The notes under the pieces were generated by a model that saw only the letters and a program-made list of their open reading frames with translations, searched no databases and was not told the DNA's origin. Source: Blastocladiella emersonii ATCC 22665 (Eukaryota; Blastocladiomycota; Blastocladiomycetes; Blastocladiales; Blastocladiaceae). Taken from it: a DNA stretch of 64,000 nt. Positions 54,428 to 64,000 of this stretch are shown one piece after another. Where the stretch lies: positions 62,001 through 126,000 of the forward strand of contig JANHCV010000011.1 of NCBI GenBank assembly GCA_025594325.1, given 5' to 3'. Numbering within the stretch: position 1 is the stretch's first letter; every line of letters starts with the position of its first letter. Position numbers and translations under genes: made by a program.

Positions 54428-55466
54428 TTACTCGCGGCGGCCGTTCTGGCTGTTGCGCGAGCGGACGCGCTGCGCCACCTCGTTGATGAGCGACACTGCG
54501 GTGCCCATGGCCCAGTTGAGCTGCTGGTCAAAGTTGGCGCCCATACCGCCGTGCATGGCGGCGGCGGGCGTCGCGAGGTCGGGCGACACAACGCCCATAC
54601 GAGGCGTTGCGGGAACAGCGGGGACAGCGCCGTACGAGAAGAAGTCGTGGCCGGCGGGCGTCAGCACAAGCGACTGGTTCGGGCGGGGCGCGAGGTCAAG
54701 GGCGTTGTGGCGGGGCGAAGCAGCGATGGCCTCGTCCACCTCCTTGCGCGTGAGCTAGCGACGTACCGTTTCGTTGTCAGTCGTGGGCATGCCAAGGCGA
54801 GGCGAGGGAGGAAACGCACGTAGGAGAGACGCTGCGCCTCAAGGCCGGCGGCGTCCTTGGTCTGCTTCTTGGCCGCGACCTCCTTCTTGTACTCCTTGTA
54901 GTTGGCCTTGGCCGCGGCGATGGCGCCGCGCAGCTCGAATGCGAGGCGCTACGCGTTGCGTTGCACGTCAGTGAGAGCGGCGACCTTGGCGGAGCCGAAA
55001 TAACGTACATCATTCGCAGTGAGGATGTCCGAGGCAGCCCCGCTCTCGCCGACCCGCGCCTTGTTGGCATTGGCGCGCAGCTGGGCGCCGTTGAGGACGG
55101 CGTACACGTTGTTGATCAGCGTTTTCTGGGTCACCTTCTTCGTGATGCCGTTGTTGGTGCCGTCCGGCCCATGGCCTTGTTGACGGCACACACAACCTGG
55201 ACCTTGACGATCTCCTTGTTGCGTGGGAGCTGCTTGATGTGGTCGATGGCGGCGCGCAGGATGACGCGCTCCTTGTGCGACTGCGCGGCGATGTGCGGGA
55301 ACTTGCCCTGCACCCTGGTGGCCGTCGACTTCTTGGGCGCGGCCGTGGCCGTGGCCGTGGTTGGCGCCTGCAGGACAGGCGCCTCGTTGGGCGCGGTGGC
55401 AGTTGCAGGAACGCCGCGGCGGCGGCGCTTGTTGGGCGTCGGGGCTGCGGCCTGCGTAGTAGTCAT
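54428..55466 (-). pseudogene. Harbinger accessory gene, right copy
   Basis: Mirror of 9419-10457 with introns at 54949-55008 and 54755-54819 and the same one-base frame break. No arm-specific coding difference noted. Confidence 0.6.
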
Positions 55467-56907
55467 GGCGAACGAGGGACGTTGGGCGGTGGTGAGAGAG
55501 GAGACGGAGAGCGGGGCACGTCTGGCTTTTGTAGGCGGAACCTTGAAGAGGGGAGGAGGTCGGCGCGGCGTGCTCCAGCCGCAGCGTCGCCCCTCGCCTC
55601 ACAAAACCAGCGGGAACCAAGCTAAACCACAGGTTTCAAGTCGGGGACCCTCACTTTGGACCCTCGCTTTTCCGATGGTCGCAAGTCGGGGACAATCACT
55701 TTCAGCCCGTCCGCTGTGCATTGCGGTGAGATTTTCAAGCCACTCCCGTTCAGCTCCTCAAGTTGGGGACCACGACTTCCGCAACTTCTCTAATGACCCT
55801 TATCATCTCACTCCATACGTACATTCATTGTCATTGCTCTGTAGAGAAGGAATAAAATCAAGGGGAGGATGGGCCAGGAAGGGGGATTGGCAACTCTGCG
55901 GCAGTGCAGGCAGAATTGGCAGTGGATGGTGCTGCGTTCCAGATGAGCACAAGGCAGGAGTGTACCAAGTAGCTGAGCGTCAATCAACACATTTTAGAGG
56001 AGCTGAGAGTTTATGGGGCCGAGACAATTGAGGACTCATTAAATTTGTGGAACAGTGCCAAACACAAGAGAGAGAAACTCACTCAGCCAGTCTAAAGAAA
56101 ATGAAGGAGATCCAGACACATGCGTCATGTAGTCTGGATCAGTAATAGAATCACCAATTGGCGCATTCTCTTCACCACACCACAAATCATTTTTTTTTTC
56201 TTGTTTGCCATTGTGCACTCACACCATGAGGAGGTGGGTGCGCTCCATGGCGGGAGAGCAGGTTAACCCATAGACGACGAGGGGCCAATATTGGCCCCAA
56301 ACCACCACCCCCATATCTCCACCACTTTTTACAATGCACTCTCGAATCTTCGCTCAGCGGATTTCTAGCTATTGAATCTACGAGTACCCGGTAATTTTGG
56401 CGCGGCGCGACGCCCAGTCATTGGGCTGTGAGGAGCCGCCAAAGTTATGAACTTGGCGCGAACGCCCATTATGACAACACCTTTTCATGGATTTGCCTCA
56501 AACTTTAACTGGCGGAACCCTACATTACCTTCTACCATTATGTGAAGTTACGAGCTATATTGATTAGAACTGATGTGTTGAGAGGGGGTCGGACGCTCTC
56601 GTTCGCGCGTTTGGGAGACAAAGTCCCGCCGTTCTCCAGCCAGGTGCGAGACACCGCAACGCGACTGAGCTTCACGTGTGCGCCCAGAGACGCTCAATCC
56701 GATATGCATAAGACGAGGCTTGTGGCTTGCATGGGGAGCGAGAAAATGGCCGAAAACCGCAGTGGTTGGCGTTCTGGGTGGCGGGGCCAAAGTTGGCCCC
56801 GGCCCCACTCCGCTGCCCGCCGCCTTGCCGCTGCTGTGCCTCCCTTCGTTCCCGCTCTCCCGTTGCAGAACGGTCTCCTGGGCCATCTTAGACGCTAGAC
56901 ACTTCAC

Positions 56908-59393
56908 ATGGGATCAAGAAAGAAGAGCCCGCCTCAGCGCGCGGCCGCCGCAGACGCGCCCTTGCCTTCAACTCGGGCGTTGGCCCGCGTTGCCAAGCGC
57001 TCTGCACCAACACCTTTGCCATCCGACTCTGCTCCTACCACGCCGTTGGCAAGCAACAAGCGCCGCCGCGTCAATGCACAACCTAAGCCCCCTGCCGCTG
57101 CTCAATGTGCTCCCGCTCCTGCAACCGCCGCCGCTCAACGTAAACCCGCCCGCGCTGCTGTCCCTTCTGACTCAGACGGCGCTGGCGACAACGACCTCAA
57201 CGCAGAGTCGTCCGCTGATGAGGTGGATGCGGTGGCGTTTGAGGATCTGGAAGCCAGCGACGTGGCCAAGTCAAGCAACAGTGAGTTCATGTGCAAGCTT
57301 GCGGACGATTCTGACAAGGAGGACAAACACAAACAACGTCCGTTGCTCATACTGTTCTACGCCCCATCGCTCCACACTCACTCGAACCGAGTCACGTAGA
57401 AGCTGAGCAGGCGCCAGCACCAGCGCCTGCGCCCATGCCTGCGCCCAAGATGATGGCCAAGGCAACGGGCAAGAAGAGTAGCGCAGGTGGCTCAAATTTG
57501 TCCTCGGTGACAACCCTAAGCTCGTCCTCAAGTGGCGCGTCCTGACCTTTGACAATCCAGCCGCGCCAGTCCGCAACAACGAGGGCCCCAACTTTGACTT
57601 GTCCCTTGGCAAGCCAACGCCCTCCACAGCAACGGCTGGCAACGGCGCACCTCCTGCAGCAGACGCCCCTTGCCGGCTGTACATTGGCAAGCCGCCGCAA
57701 CCCACAACCATGCCCGCCAAGGACCCTGAGCTCATTACCCCAATCAACTGCTTCCTCTTCATCTTCAACAACACGACGCTTGGCAGGATGGCGCTGTGCA
57801 TCATGTGTGAAGAGACCAATCTATACGCATCTCTTTGTCACGCTGAGTTTGAGCCCGTCACGCAGCACAAGATGCTGCGCTGGATCGCCATCAAGATCGG
57901 CATGAACTCGGTCCAGAAGAACAACGTGCAGCAGTACTGGGCCATGGACTCGCCTACGTCTATGCCGTGGTTCGCCACAGTCATGTCGCGCGACCGCTTC
58001 AAGTTCATCCTTGCCAACCTGCACCTGTGCAACAACAAGAGTGCACCCGGCCCCAACGCACCCGCGTTTGAGCGCCGCGAGTTCAAGATTGTCAAGTTCA
58101 TGCTCTACGTCAACAAGGCGCTGCGCGCTGTCTTCAAGATTGGCGAGTTTCTGTCCGTTGACAAGGTGCTGGTCTCGTTCTGTGGTCGCACAACGCTGAT
58201 CCAGTACCTCCCCGCGAAGCCCATCAAGTGGGGTCTCAAGGTGCGGGCCCTTGCGTGCCCCAAGATGGGTTACCTAGCTGTACACGGGCAAGAACAAGCA
58301 GCGCGACTGGCCAGGCCTTGGGCTTGGGAGCAACGTCGTCTACTCGCTCGTGGACGGCGCTGGTTGCCTCAGCAAGTACCACACCGTTGTGTGCAACAAC
58401 TTCTTCATCTCGCCGGCGCTCGCCATCAAGCTGCTTGACGCGCGCACATACGTTGTCGGTACGGCGCAGTCCAACTGCAAGGGCTTCCCCGACGAGGCGC
58501 TCAAGATCAATGGCAAGGCGCCACGCGGCACGCTCAAGGCGTGCAAGGCCACGTACACAACCGCCGGTGTGCAGGGCTCCATTCTCGCGCTGTCCTGGAT
58601 GGACAACCAGTCCATCTCGTTTATCTCCACCCGCCACACTCCCAACGACTGTGTCAAGATCGTGCGCCAGGGCAAGAAGGAGCGCGTCGCTCTCTGCGCC
58701 CACCAGCTTGTTGTTGACTACAACGCGCGGGTGGGCGGCGTTGACCGCCAGGACCAGCTGCGCTTGTACTACCAGCGCCACTTCAAGTCAGTCAAGTGGT
58801 GGAAGGCCATGTTCCACTTCGCGCTCGACACAATGCTCACCAACGCGTACATCCTGTACCGCAAGCGCTGGAAGCAGTTGTGCACCAATGGCCAGGACCC
58901 GCCGCTCAGCCATTTCAAATTCCTCGAACAGCTCATGCTGCAGCTGACGTTACTGTTGCTTGAGGCGAGCCTCGCAGACGGCAAGGTGCCCCAGTTCATG
59001 GGCAGCGGCGTCAAGTTCACCTTGGCCTCCAGCAACACGCGGCCGAGCAGCGTGCTTCTCCCCGAAGCGGGTCTCACACAAGTCGTCATCCGCGCGGCCA
59101 ACAGGGCGGCGTACAAGCGGCTTGTGAAGGCGCTTGCCTGCACTTTCCTGGCCCACGCTCCAGTCAAGACCGCGCACCGCCGCTCCTGCTTCCTCTGCAA
59201 CGGCAACTTCCTCGCCAACGACGCGGGCAAGACCGTGTACAAGATGCAGGGTACGAAAAAGCGTGAGTTTGGCACGCAAAACCACTTGAGCTGCGTGCGC
59301 TTGTATCATGTGTGCATGCCGTGCAACCTGTACTACTGCGAGGCGTGCTTTCTCATCGCTCACCAGGGAACTCTAAGCCATTTTCGAGGGTAA
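56908..59393 (+). pseudogene. piggyBac transposase, inactivated, right copy
   Basis: Mirror of 5492-7977. Catalytic Asp positions 58160-58162 and 58743-58745 are intact; the second is Asn (58395-58397). Two coding differences from the left copy: Ser instead of Gly at 57280-57282 and at 58371-58373, both G-to-A changes after a C. Probable intron at 57338-57399. Confidence 0.88.
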
Positions 59394-59438
59394 TATAACT
59401 GCAAGTAGTTGAGCTGTATCCATGCAAACGGTGTATGG

Positions 59439-59648
59439 CTAGCGCGGGACGAAACCGACGTAGTGGTTGTCAGGGAACAGATGCTTGACGTAGAGCTCGA
59501 GGCACAGGGGAAGCGGCGTGCAGCTGCGATACCCAAGCAGCTGGGCCGCTAGCTGGTATAGCTCGAAGCGGCGCTCCTTGTTGGTGTCGTAGAAGTCGTT
59601 GTCCTGCATGTAGCGGACGCTCACCTCGAAGTCTGTGCTTTTGCACAT
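59439..59648 (-). CDS. Small ORF inside piggyBac, right copy
   Basis: Mirror of 5237-5446, identical 69-residue translation, function unknown. Confidence 0.45.
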   Translation of the reverse strand: MCKSTDFEVSVRYMQDNDFYDTNKERRFELYQLAAQLLGYRSCTPLPLCLELYVKHLFPDNHYVGFVPR

Positions 59649-60497
59649 GCCTCCGCACGTGTGTGGTACGTCTACATATCAAGCAGAGTACGTTCATGAG
59701 ATTTCATAGAGTCATGGACGTTGTAGTGAGCAGAATTACATGTCGACATTTTTGGCGGGGAGAGGGGAACAGCAGTGAGCGCGAGCGAGGTGAAATGAAA
59801 AATTGAAAAATTGAGCTGGGGCTGAGGTGAGTTTTGCGCTGTGCGGCGGCGCCCGTTTCAAGAAGCTAAGTCGGGGCCACAGATGGCCCTTCCGGCCGGC
59901 GTCTATGGGCTAAAGATCTGCATTTGGGCAAAGCGGGTTTCAGGCGCGTCATCTATGGTGGGAAATCCATCGTCAATAACTTGTTGCATTGTAGGAATTG
60001 CAATCACTCCATTTTTCAATGCGGATCTTGGCACCAAGCATATTTTTAGCCATACAAGATACGGTATGCAGCGCGCCACTGCCCATACACAGCACTGGCA
60101 ACCCCCTATGGCTGGCCCGCGCTGCTGGCATTGGAGTGCAGAAAGGGCTTTGTTTGACAAGGCTCACCAGGCTACAGTGGGCTGCCTCTTGTTGTAGCTG
60201 GGGCTACTGGGGGAGCTACGTGCGTCATAGAGAACCACTCAAAGGCCCAGACCCTTAGCAAGCGCTACACAGCGTTTAGTGCACACAAATAACGGCTGGC
60301 GTGTCTGCAATTTGAACCAAAGCCCACACGGTGTGCCAAGTTCTTAAACACCTCAGGATACTCCCCCCACCACACTGCGAATCATGAAATAACAGCTGAG
60401 TAAATTGAGTTGCTCGTTTTGGCTGCGCGCTCTCATTTTGGCCAGCAAGAGCATCACAACAGGTAGTCATATATTAACCTTGCTAGCGTTCCTTAAT

Positions 60498-60570
60498 GTC
60501 ACCGTGGTGTAGTGGTTATCACGCCTGTCTCACACACAGGCGGTCCCCAGTTCGATCCTGGGCAGTGACA
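60498..60570 (+). tRNA. tRNA-Val (anticodon CAC), right copy
   Basis: Identical mirror of 4315-4387. Confidence 0.93.
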
Positions 60571-60759
60571 TGATGTAACTCTTATTGGAGACTACGGACT
60601 TTTTGTTCATATGTCAAAGTGGGGCAACAAAGCGTCACATTTAAACACCTTTTTTGTGCGATAATATCTGTCTATCTCCTATCGACGCCAACTCTGAAAA
60701 TGGGACACTGTGGCAGCGGCTGCCATGTACTTTGTTGCAGAAATAGGACAACTTGGAAA

Positions 60760-60876
60760 GCGGGGCTTTGCCCAAGCCATAGGCGCTGCGACCTTGAAGC
60801 TCTCGTTTCGTCACGTTACAGTCACACTTTTCACTGATGACATCACTCCCCATGTCGCGTTGCGCCACTTCGCTTC
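60760..60876 (-). repeat. Dispersed repeat family B, mirror of copy 1
   Basis: Mirror of 4009-4125. Confidence 0.8.
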
Positions 60877-61117
60877 TGTCACGTGCGCGTTCTGCATGTG
60901 CGCCGTGACGTCTTGGATTGTTGAGCCGCCACTCGCTCGCACTCTGTTCTCGCTCCCTGCTGTTCAACCACATACATCCTTGTTCTAGTAGCTCATGGTG
61001 CAAACTGACCAGGTAGGCTGTTCAAAGTGTAACGGAGCGCCCAGAGAGGGCCGAATACACAATGACTAGCAAACAAGGATGTATGTGGTTGAACAGCAGG
61101 GAGCGAGAACAGAGTGC
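60877..61117. mobile_element. Head-to-head LTR remnant, right copy
   Basis: Mirror of 3768-4008: two opposed partial LTRs joined through the leader and first gag codons. Confidence 0.85.
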
Positions 61118-61144
61118 ATCACCAAACCGTGCCCCAGCCATTTG

Positions 61145-61528
61145 AAGTGGATCCACCCTGGATCCAGCCGTGGACTGCATGGACCTCGGGGGGATGTGGA
61201 TCGCAATATTACTCTTCTGGATCAAGCGTGGATCCAGCTTGGGCGAGTTCGATCCACCCACAAACTGCACGGACCTCTCATGTGGATCAAGCTGTTGGTC
61301 AATGTGGATCTCCAGCTTGATCGTGCAGTGGATTCACTTTGTCTCAGCGTGGATCACGCCAGGGATCAAGGTGTTGCTCACGGCTCAATATATCCAGATC
61401 CAGGTCGCGGTCCATTGATGATCCCAGGGCTCAAACCACGCGATCTATCTGCGAACCGAGAGCGACACAGGTAAACAGCTGGCGGGTAAGAAGATGAGGG
61501 AGGATGACGGAGGATGAGGGAGGATGAG
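61145..61528. repeat. GATCCA-rich region and minisatellite, right copy
   Basis: Mirror of 3357-3740. Confidence 0.65.
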
Positions 61529-62967
61529 GGAGGAAAACCAGTGGCAGTGATCCTTGCGGCCAGCTTGATGACGATCAAGCGGGATCTTGCCGCATATGGC
61601 CTACGATGCGAGGAGAGATCATTGCGAGCGCAAAGTCAGTCAGCAGCAAGGCAAGAACAAGTACCATGACGCCTCGAGTGCACCTTGGACCCGTCCTCAC
61701 ACCCGCAGCTGGCTCAGTTGGCAACATTGGCCTCAACGATTGGTTTGTGACGTTGCTCTCGATTGTACTAGACAGGAGGGAACCATCTGCGTAAGTTGGA
61801 GACCGTGATGGGTGAGGCTGAGTCGCATACCTTGGCCATGAACAAGTACTGTGTGCTTGAGGGTAACGCTGACCAGTTGATGGGCGAGGGCAGCAGCAGC
61901 TTGTTGCAGTAAAGTGAGGCTATGGGCGATGGGGCGGAGACAAGTGAGCGATGAGTCAGGCGAAGAGTCCAATTGACGCTAGCACGCAAGCCACGTCCCC
62001 GAGACCCGGGCCAACAACACGTGCAAGACTGCTTGGGAGCTTGAAGCTCGGCGGTGCCTGCACGCAGCGCGAGTCGCGCCAAGAACGCAAAGGAGAAGAA
62101 CCGTACCGTGTGGACTTGAGCGCGTTGTGAGCGAGTCAATGCGAAGGGCAACGGCGCAACCCTTGTCACTGCGACATGGCGTACTCGGCGCGCTAGTCAT
62201 GGTGTCAGCAAACATGTTAGTCTTGGCTTGTGAGGGCCGAGTTGCACACCGCGTACCATGTCGCGATCTTGGTCAGTATTGACGCAAACACGTTGCCGCG
62301 GACCCCCACAAGCGCTGCTTCAGCTTGAGGTGCTTTTTGAAGGCTAGAAAGCAGGGCAAAGCGGTCGTGGCGTGGGGCACGTCAGTGAGCGAACGGACAG
62401 CTGGCGCTGAAGGCGTGGGAATGCGGCGTGACCCTTGAGAGCGGCGGGCGCAAGTCCTGTCAACGTGTGCAGGGCGTGTTGGCGGAGTTGAGGTGTGACT
62501 GTGGATGCACATCGCAAGGGAGTACAAGGTGCGGAGAAGGCGAGAGACGCGTACCGTGGAAGTCACCGAGCGGCGCGGGCCCATGGCGGCGTTGGTTGGA
62601 TGCGATGAGGTACATGGAGGCTAAGGGGTGATAGTGCAGGCGGTTGCGCTAGGTCGCAAATTACTTCTGAGAGGATCACCGCCGGCCTCGCCTATCTGAC
62701 GTTCTAGCCGGACCACTGACTCGCCCAGCCTACTCACCTACTGCTGAGACAAAGTGTGCAACGCACACACCCCCTAGTGCTGTGTTGGTGAAGCATTGCA
62801 GGTCAAGTCCCTGCCTGCAACGTTTGTCACTGCTCTATTGAGTGACGGAGCTGAAACACCTCAATAAATTGAAAAGAAATGCCAATATTTAGCTGGCTAA
62901 ACATCAGAGAGTGTGAAAAGCAATCGTTCCAAATGCAAACAACACGCTATAAACTGAATAAAATGTC

Positions 62968-63039
62968 AGGTCCTACTGAGATTCGAACTCAGGTTACCAG
63001 ATTCAGAGTCTGGTGTGATGACCGCTACACTATAGGACC
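62968..63039 (-). tRNA. tRNA-Gln (anticodon CTG), right copy
   Basis: Identical mirror of 1846-1917. Confidence 0.95.
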
Positions 63040-63174
63040 TCTGTTTAAATGCGTGAACTGCTGAAGCTAAGCTGCCCGGAACATGGACTCGGCTCAACCC
63101 AGACTCCAGTCATGAATCATCGCCGAGTGGAAAGCGCCTTGTTTGACTAGGCTCACTGGGATCTCACATTAAAA

Positions 63175-63520
63175 TCACCGCTAATCCCTCTATTTGGCCG
63201 CCTGCTCAGAAAAAAGCCTGAGCACCACTGCTCCACTGCTTGCACGCACCTTGCGTTCACCTCTCCGTTCACTTTCCTCGGCCCAGCTGCCACAAAAATA
63301 TAAATATAAATATAAATATAAATATAAATATAAATATAAACGCAGCTCTACGCAGCAAAGTACAATAAAATGTATTGACCCAACTGGACCAGCGCTCCCT
63401 TGGCACCTTGAACAAAGGTCGCCGTCCGCTTGTACAGGCGTCAGCTGTGCAGCGACGGTCCTAAACTACAACAGGGTCGCGTCCGCATGGATGGAGATGA
63501 TGTCAGGCGAAAGGTAACGC
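63175..63520. repeat. Dispersed repeat family A, mirror of copy 1
   Basis: Mirror of 1365-1710, including the hexamer microsatellite at 63296-63341. Confidence 0.6.
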
Positions 63521-64000
63521 GGACTAGAGATATGCAAATGGGAAGTACTTACTCCCACGCCTATGTGAGGGCTGCTGTGTACACGCTTGCACTCCCCTGC
63601 GCTTTGCCCGCTCCCCCGCGTCCGTCAGACCGCGCAGCACTCTTTCGAACACCAAAGCAATGATTAACGTTGCTACCTACAGCACCGCTACGTTTACTCT
63701 TAAAAGCGGAACGCGCGCCACGGCCCTTATCATTCCATTGATGATACGCCTGATGCGTCCTCCAAGCTCAAGGAGGTCAGCGTCCCTGGCAAAGACAGCG
63801 CGCTACGACGTCCATAAACGACGTATATCGTTGTTGCGTCCAGCACAGCTGAAAGGCAGTTTGCGCCCTGCGTAATACTGTCAGTGCTGAGAAGCGTTAA
63901 GGCAAACCGCCAACTGCGTGGTTCATGCGAGCCCTGACCACAAAACAACCGCATACACACTCACTACCTCGGCTGTTTAGGCCTCAAAGTAGCGATAAAA

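Larger units (their letters stand above)
52662..55791. mobile_element. Harbinger-type DNA transposon, right copy
   Basis: Mirror of 9094-12223, with the complementary trinucleotide AAT flanking both ends. Confidence 0.88.
56267..59909 (+). mobile_element. piggyBac-type transposon, right copy
   Basis: Mirror of 4976-8618: TTAA at 56263-56266 and its one-base variant at the other end. Confidence 0.88.
33544..64000. repeat. Right arm of giant inverted repeat
   Basis: Mirror of 885-31343, running off the right edge of the window. It has one base fewer in each of two homopolymers (50183-50195 and 35679-35690). At its inner edge the Harbinger-derived sequence continues 8 bp further (33536-33543) than in the left arm, so this side preserves the older junction. 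Confidence 0.97.

Noticed and set aside
885-64000. Plastid or organelle inverted repeat
   Set aside because: Inverted-repeat layout is reminiscent, but there is no rRNA or organelle gene, and the content is nuclear transposons with spliceosomal introns.
1-64000. CRISPR array, prokaryotic operons or ribosome binding sites
   Set aside because: No regularly spaced repeats with unique spacers; gene structure and introns are eukaryotic.

Overview
The window is nuclear DNA from a eukaryote. It carries intron-bearing transposon genes with introns of about 60-65 nt, Pol III-type tRNA genes, a chromodomain-bearing Ty3-type LTR retrotransposon, a piggyBac element and a Harbinger element. A fungus or fungus-like protist is plausible, because a self-primed Tf1/sushi-like chromovirus and short introns with an ACTGAC-like branch site fit, but I cannot name a lineage. 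No single-copy housekeeping protein gene is recognisable.

The dominant structure is a giant inverted repeat. Positions 885-31343 are repeated, reverse-complemented, at 33544-64000, with a 2,200-bp non-duplicated spacer at 31344-33543. The right arm runs off the window, so the outer edge is not seen; positions 1-884 have no partner here. Position x in the left arm pairs with 64885-x (x up to about 14690), 64886-x (about 14704 to 29196) or 64887-x (about 29208 to 31343). The two steps are single-base homopolymer length differences (14 T versus 13 A; 13 C versus 12 G). Apart from these I found only six substitutions, so the arms are almost identical.

Left arm, outer to inner: tRNA-Gln(CTG); a GATCCA-rich repeat region; a head-to-head remnant of the retrotransposon LTR; tRNA-Val(CAC); a complete piggyBac element (4976-8618) with a broken transposase; a complete Harbinger-type element (9094-12223) with a convergent accessory gene and a transposase broken by TGA; tRNA-Thr(CGT); a small MITE; a long T-rich tract; an uncertain open frame; tRNA-Ala(CGC); a 1-kb MITE-like element; a full-length Ty3/chromovirus element (18498-23939, LTRs of 152 bp, target duplication ACTGG) inserted into an older open frame; decayed coding sequence; a G-rich minisatellite; tRNA-Cys(GCA); tRNA-Arg(CCG); and a Harbinger fragment at the inner junction. 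The right arm repeats all of this in mirror order.

The elements are dead or nearly so. In the retrotransposon protease, RNase H and integrase, in the piggyBac transposase and in the Harbinger transposase, a conserved catalytic Asp or Glu codon has become Asn or Lys, each time by a G-to-A change just after a C. That is a CpG-to-CpA transition, as expected from deamination of methylated CpG. Three of five LTR-LTR differences are also CpG transitions. The lesions are shared by both arms, so decay came before the palindrome formed or before the arms were last homogenised.
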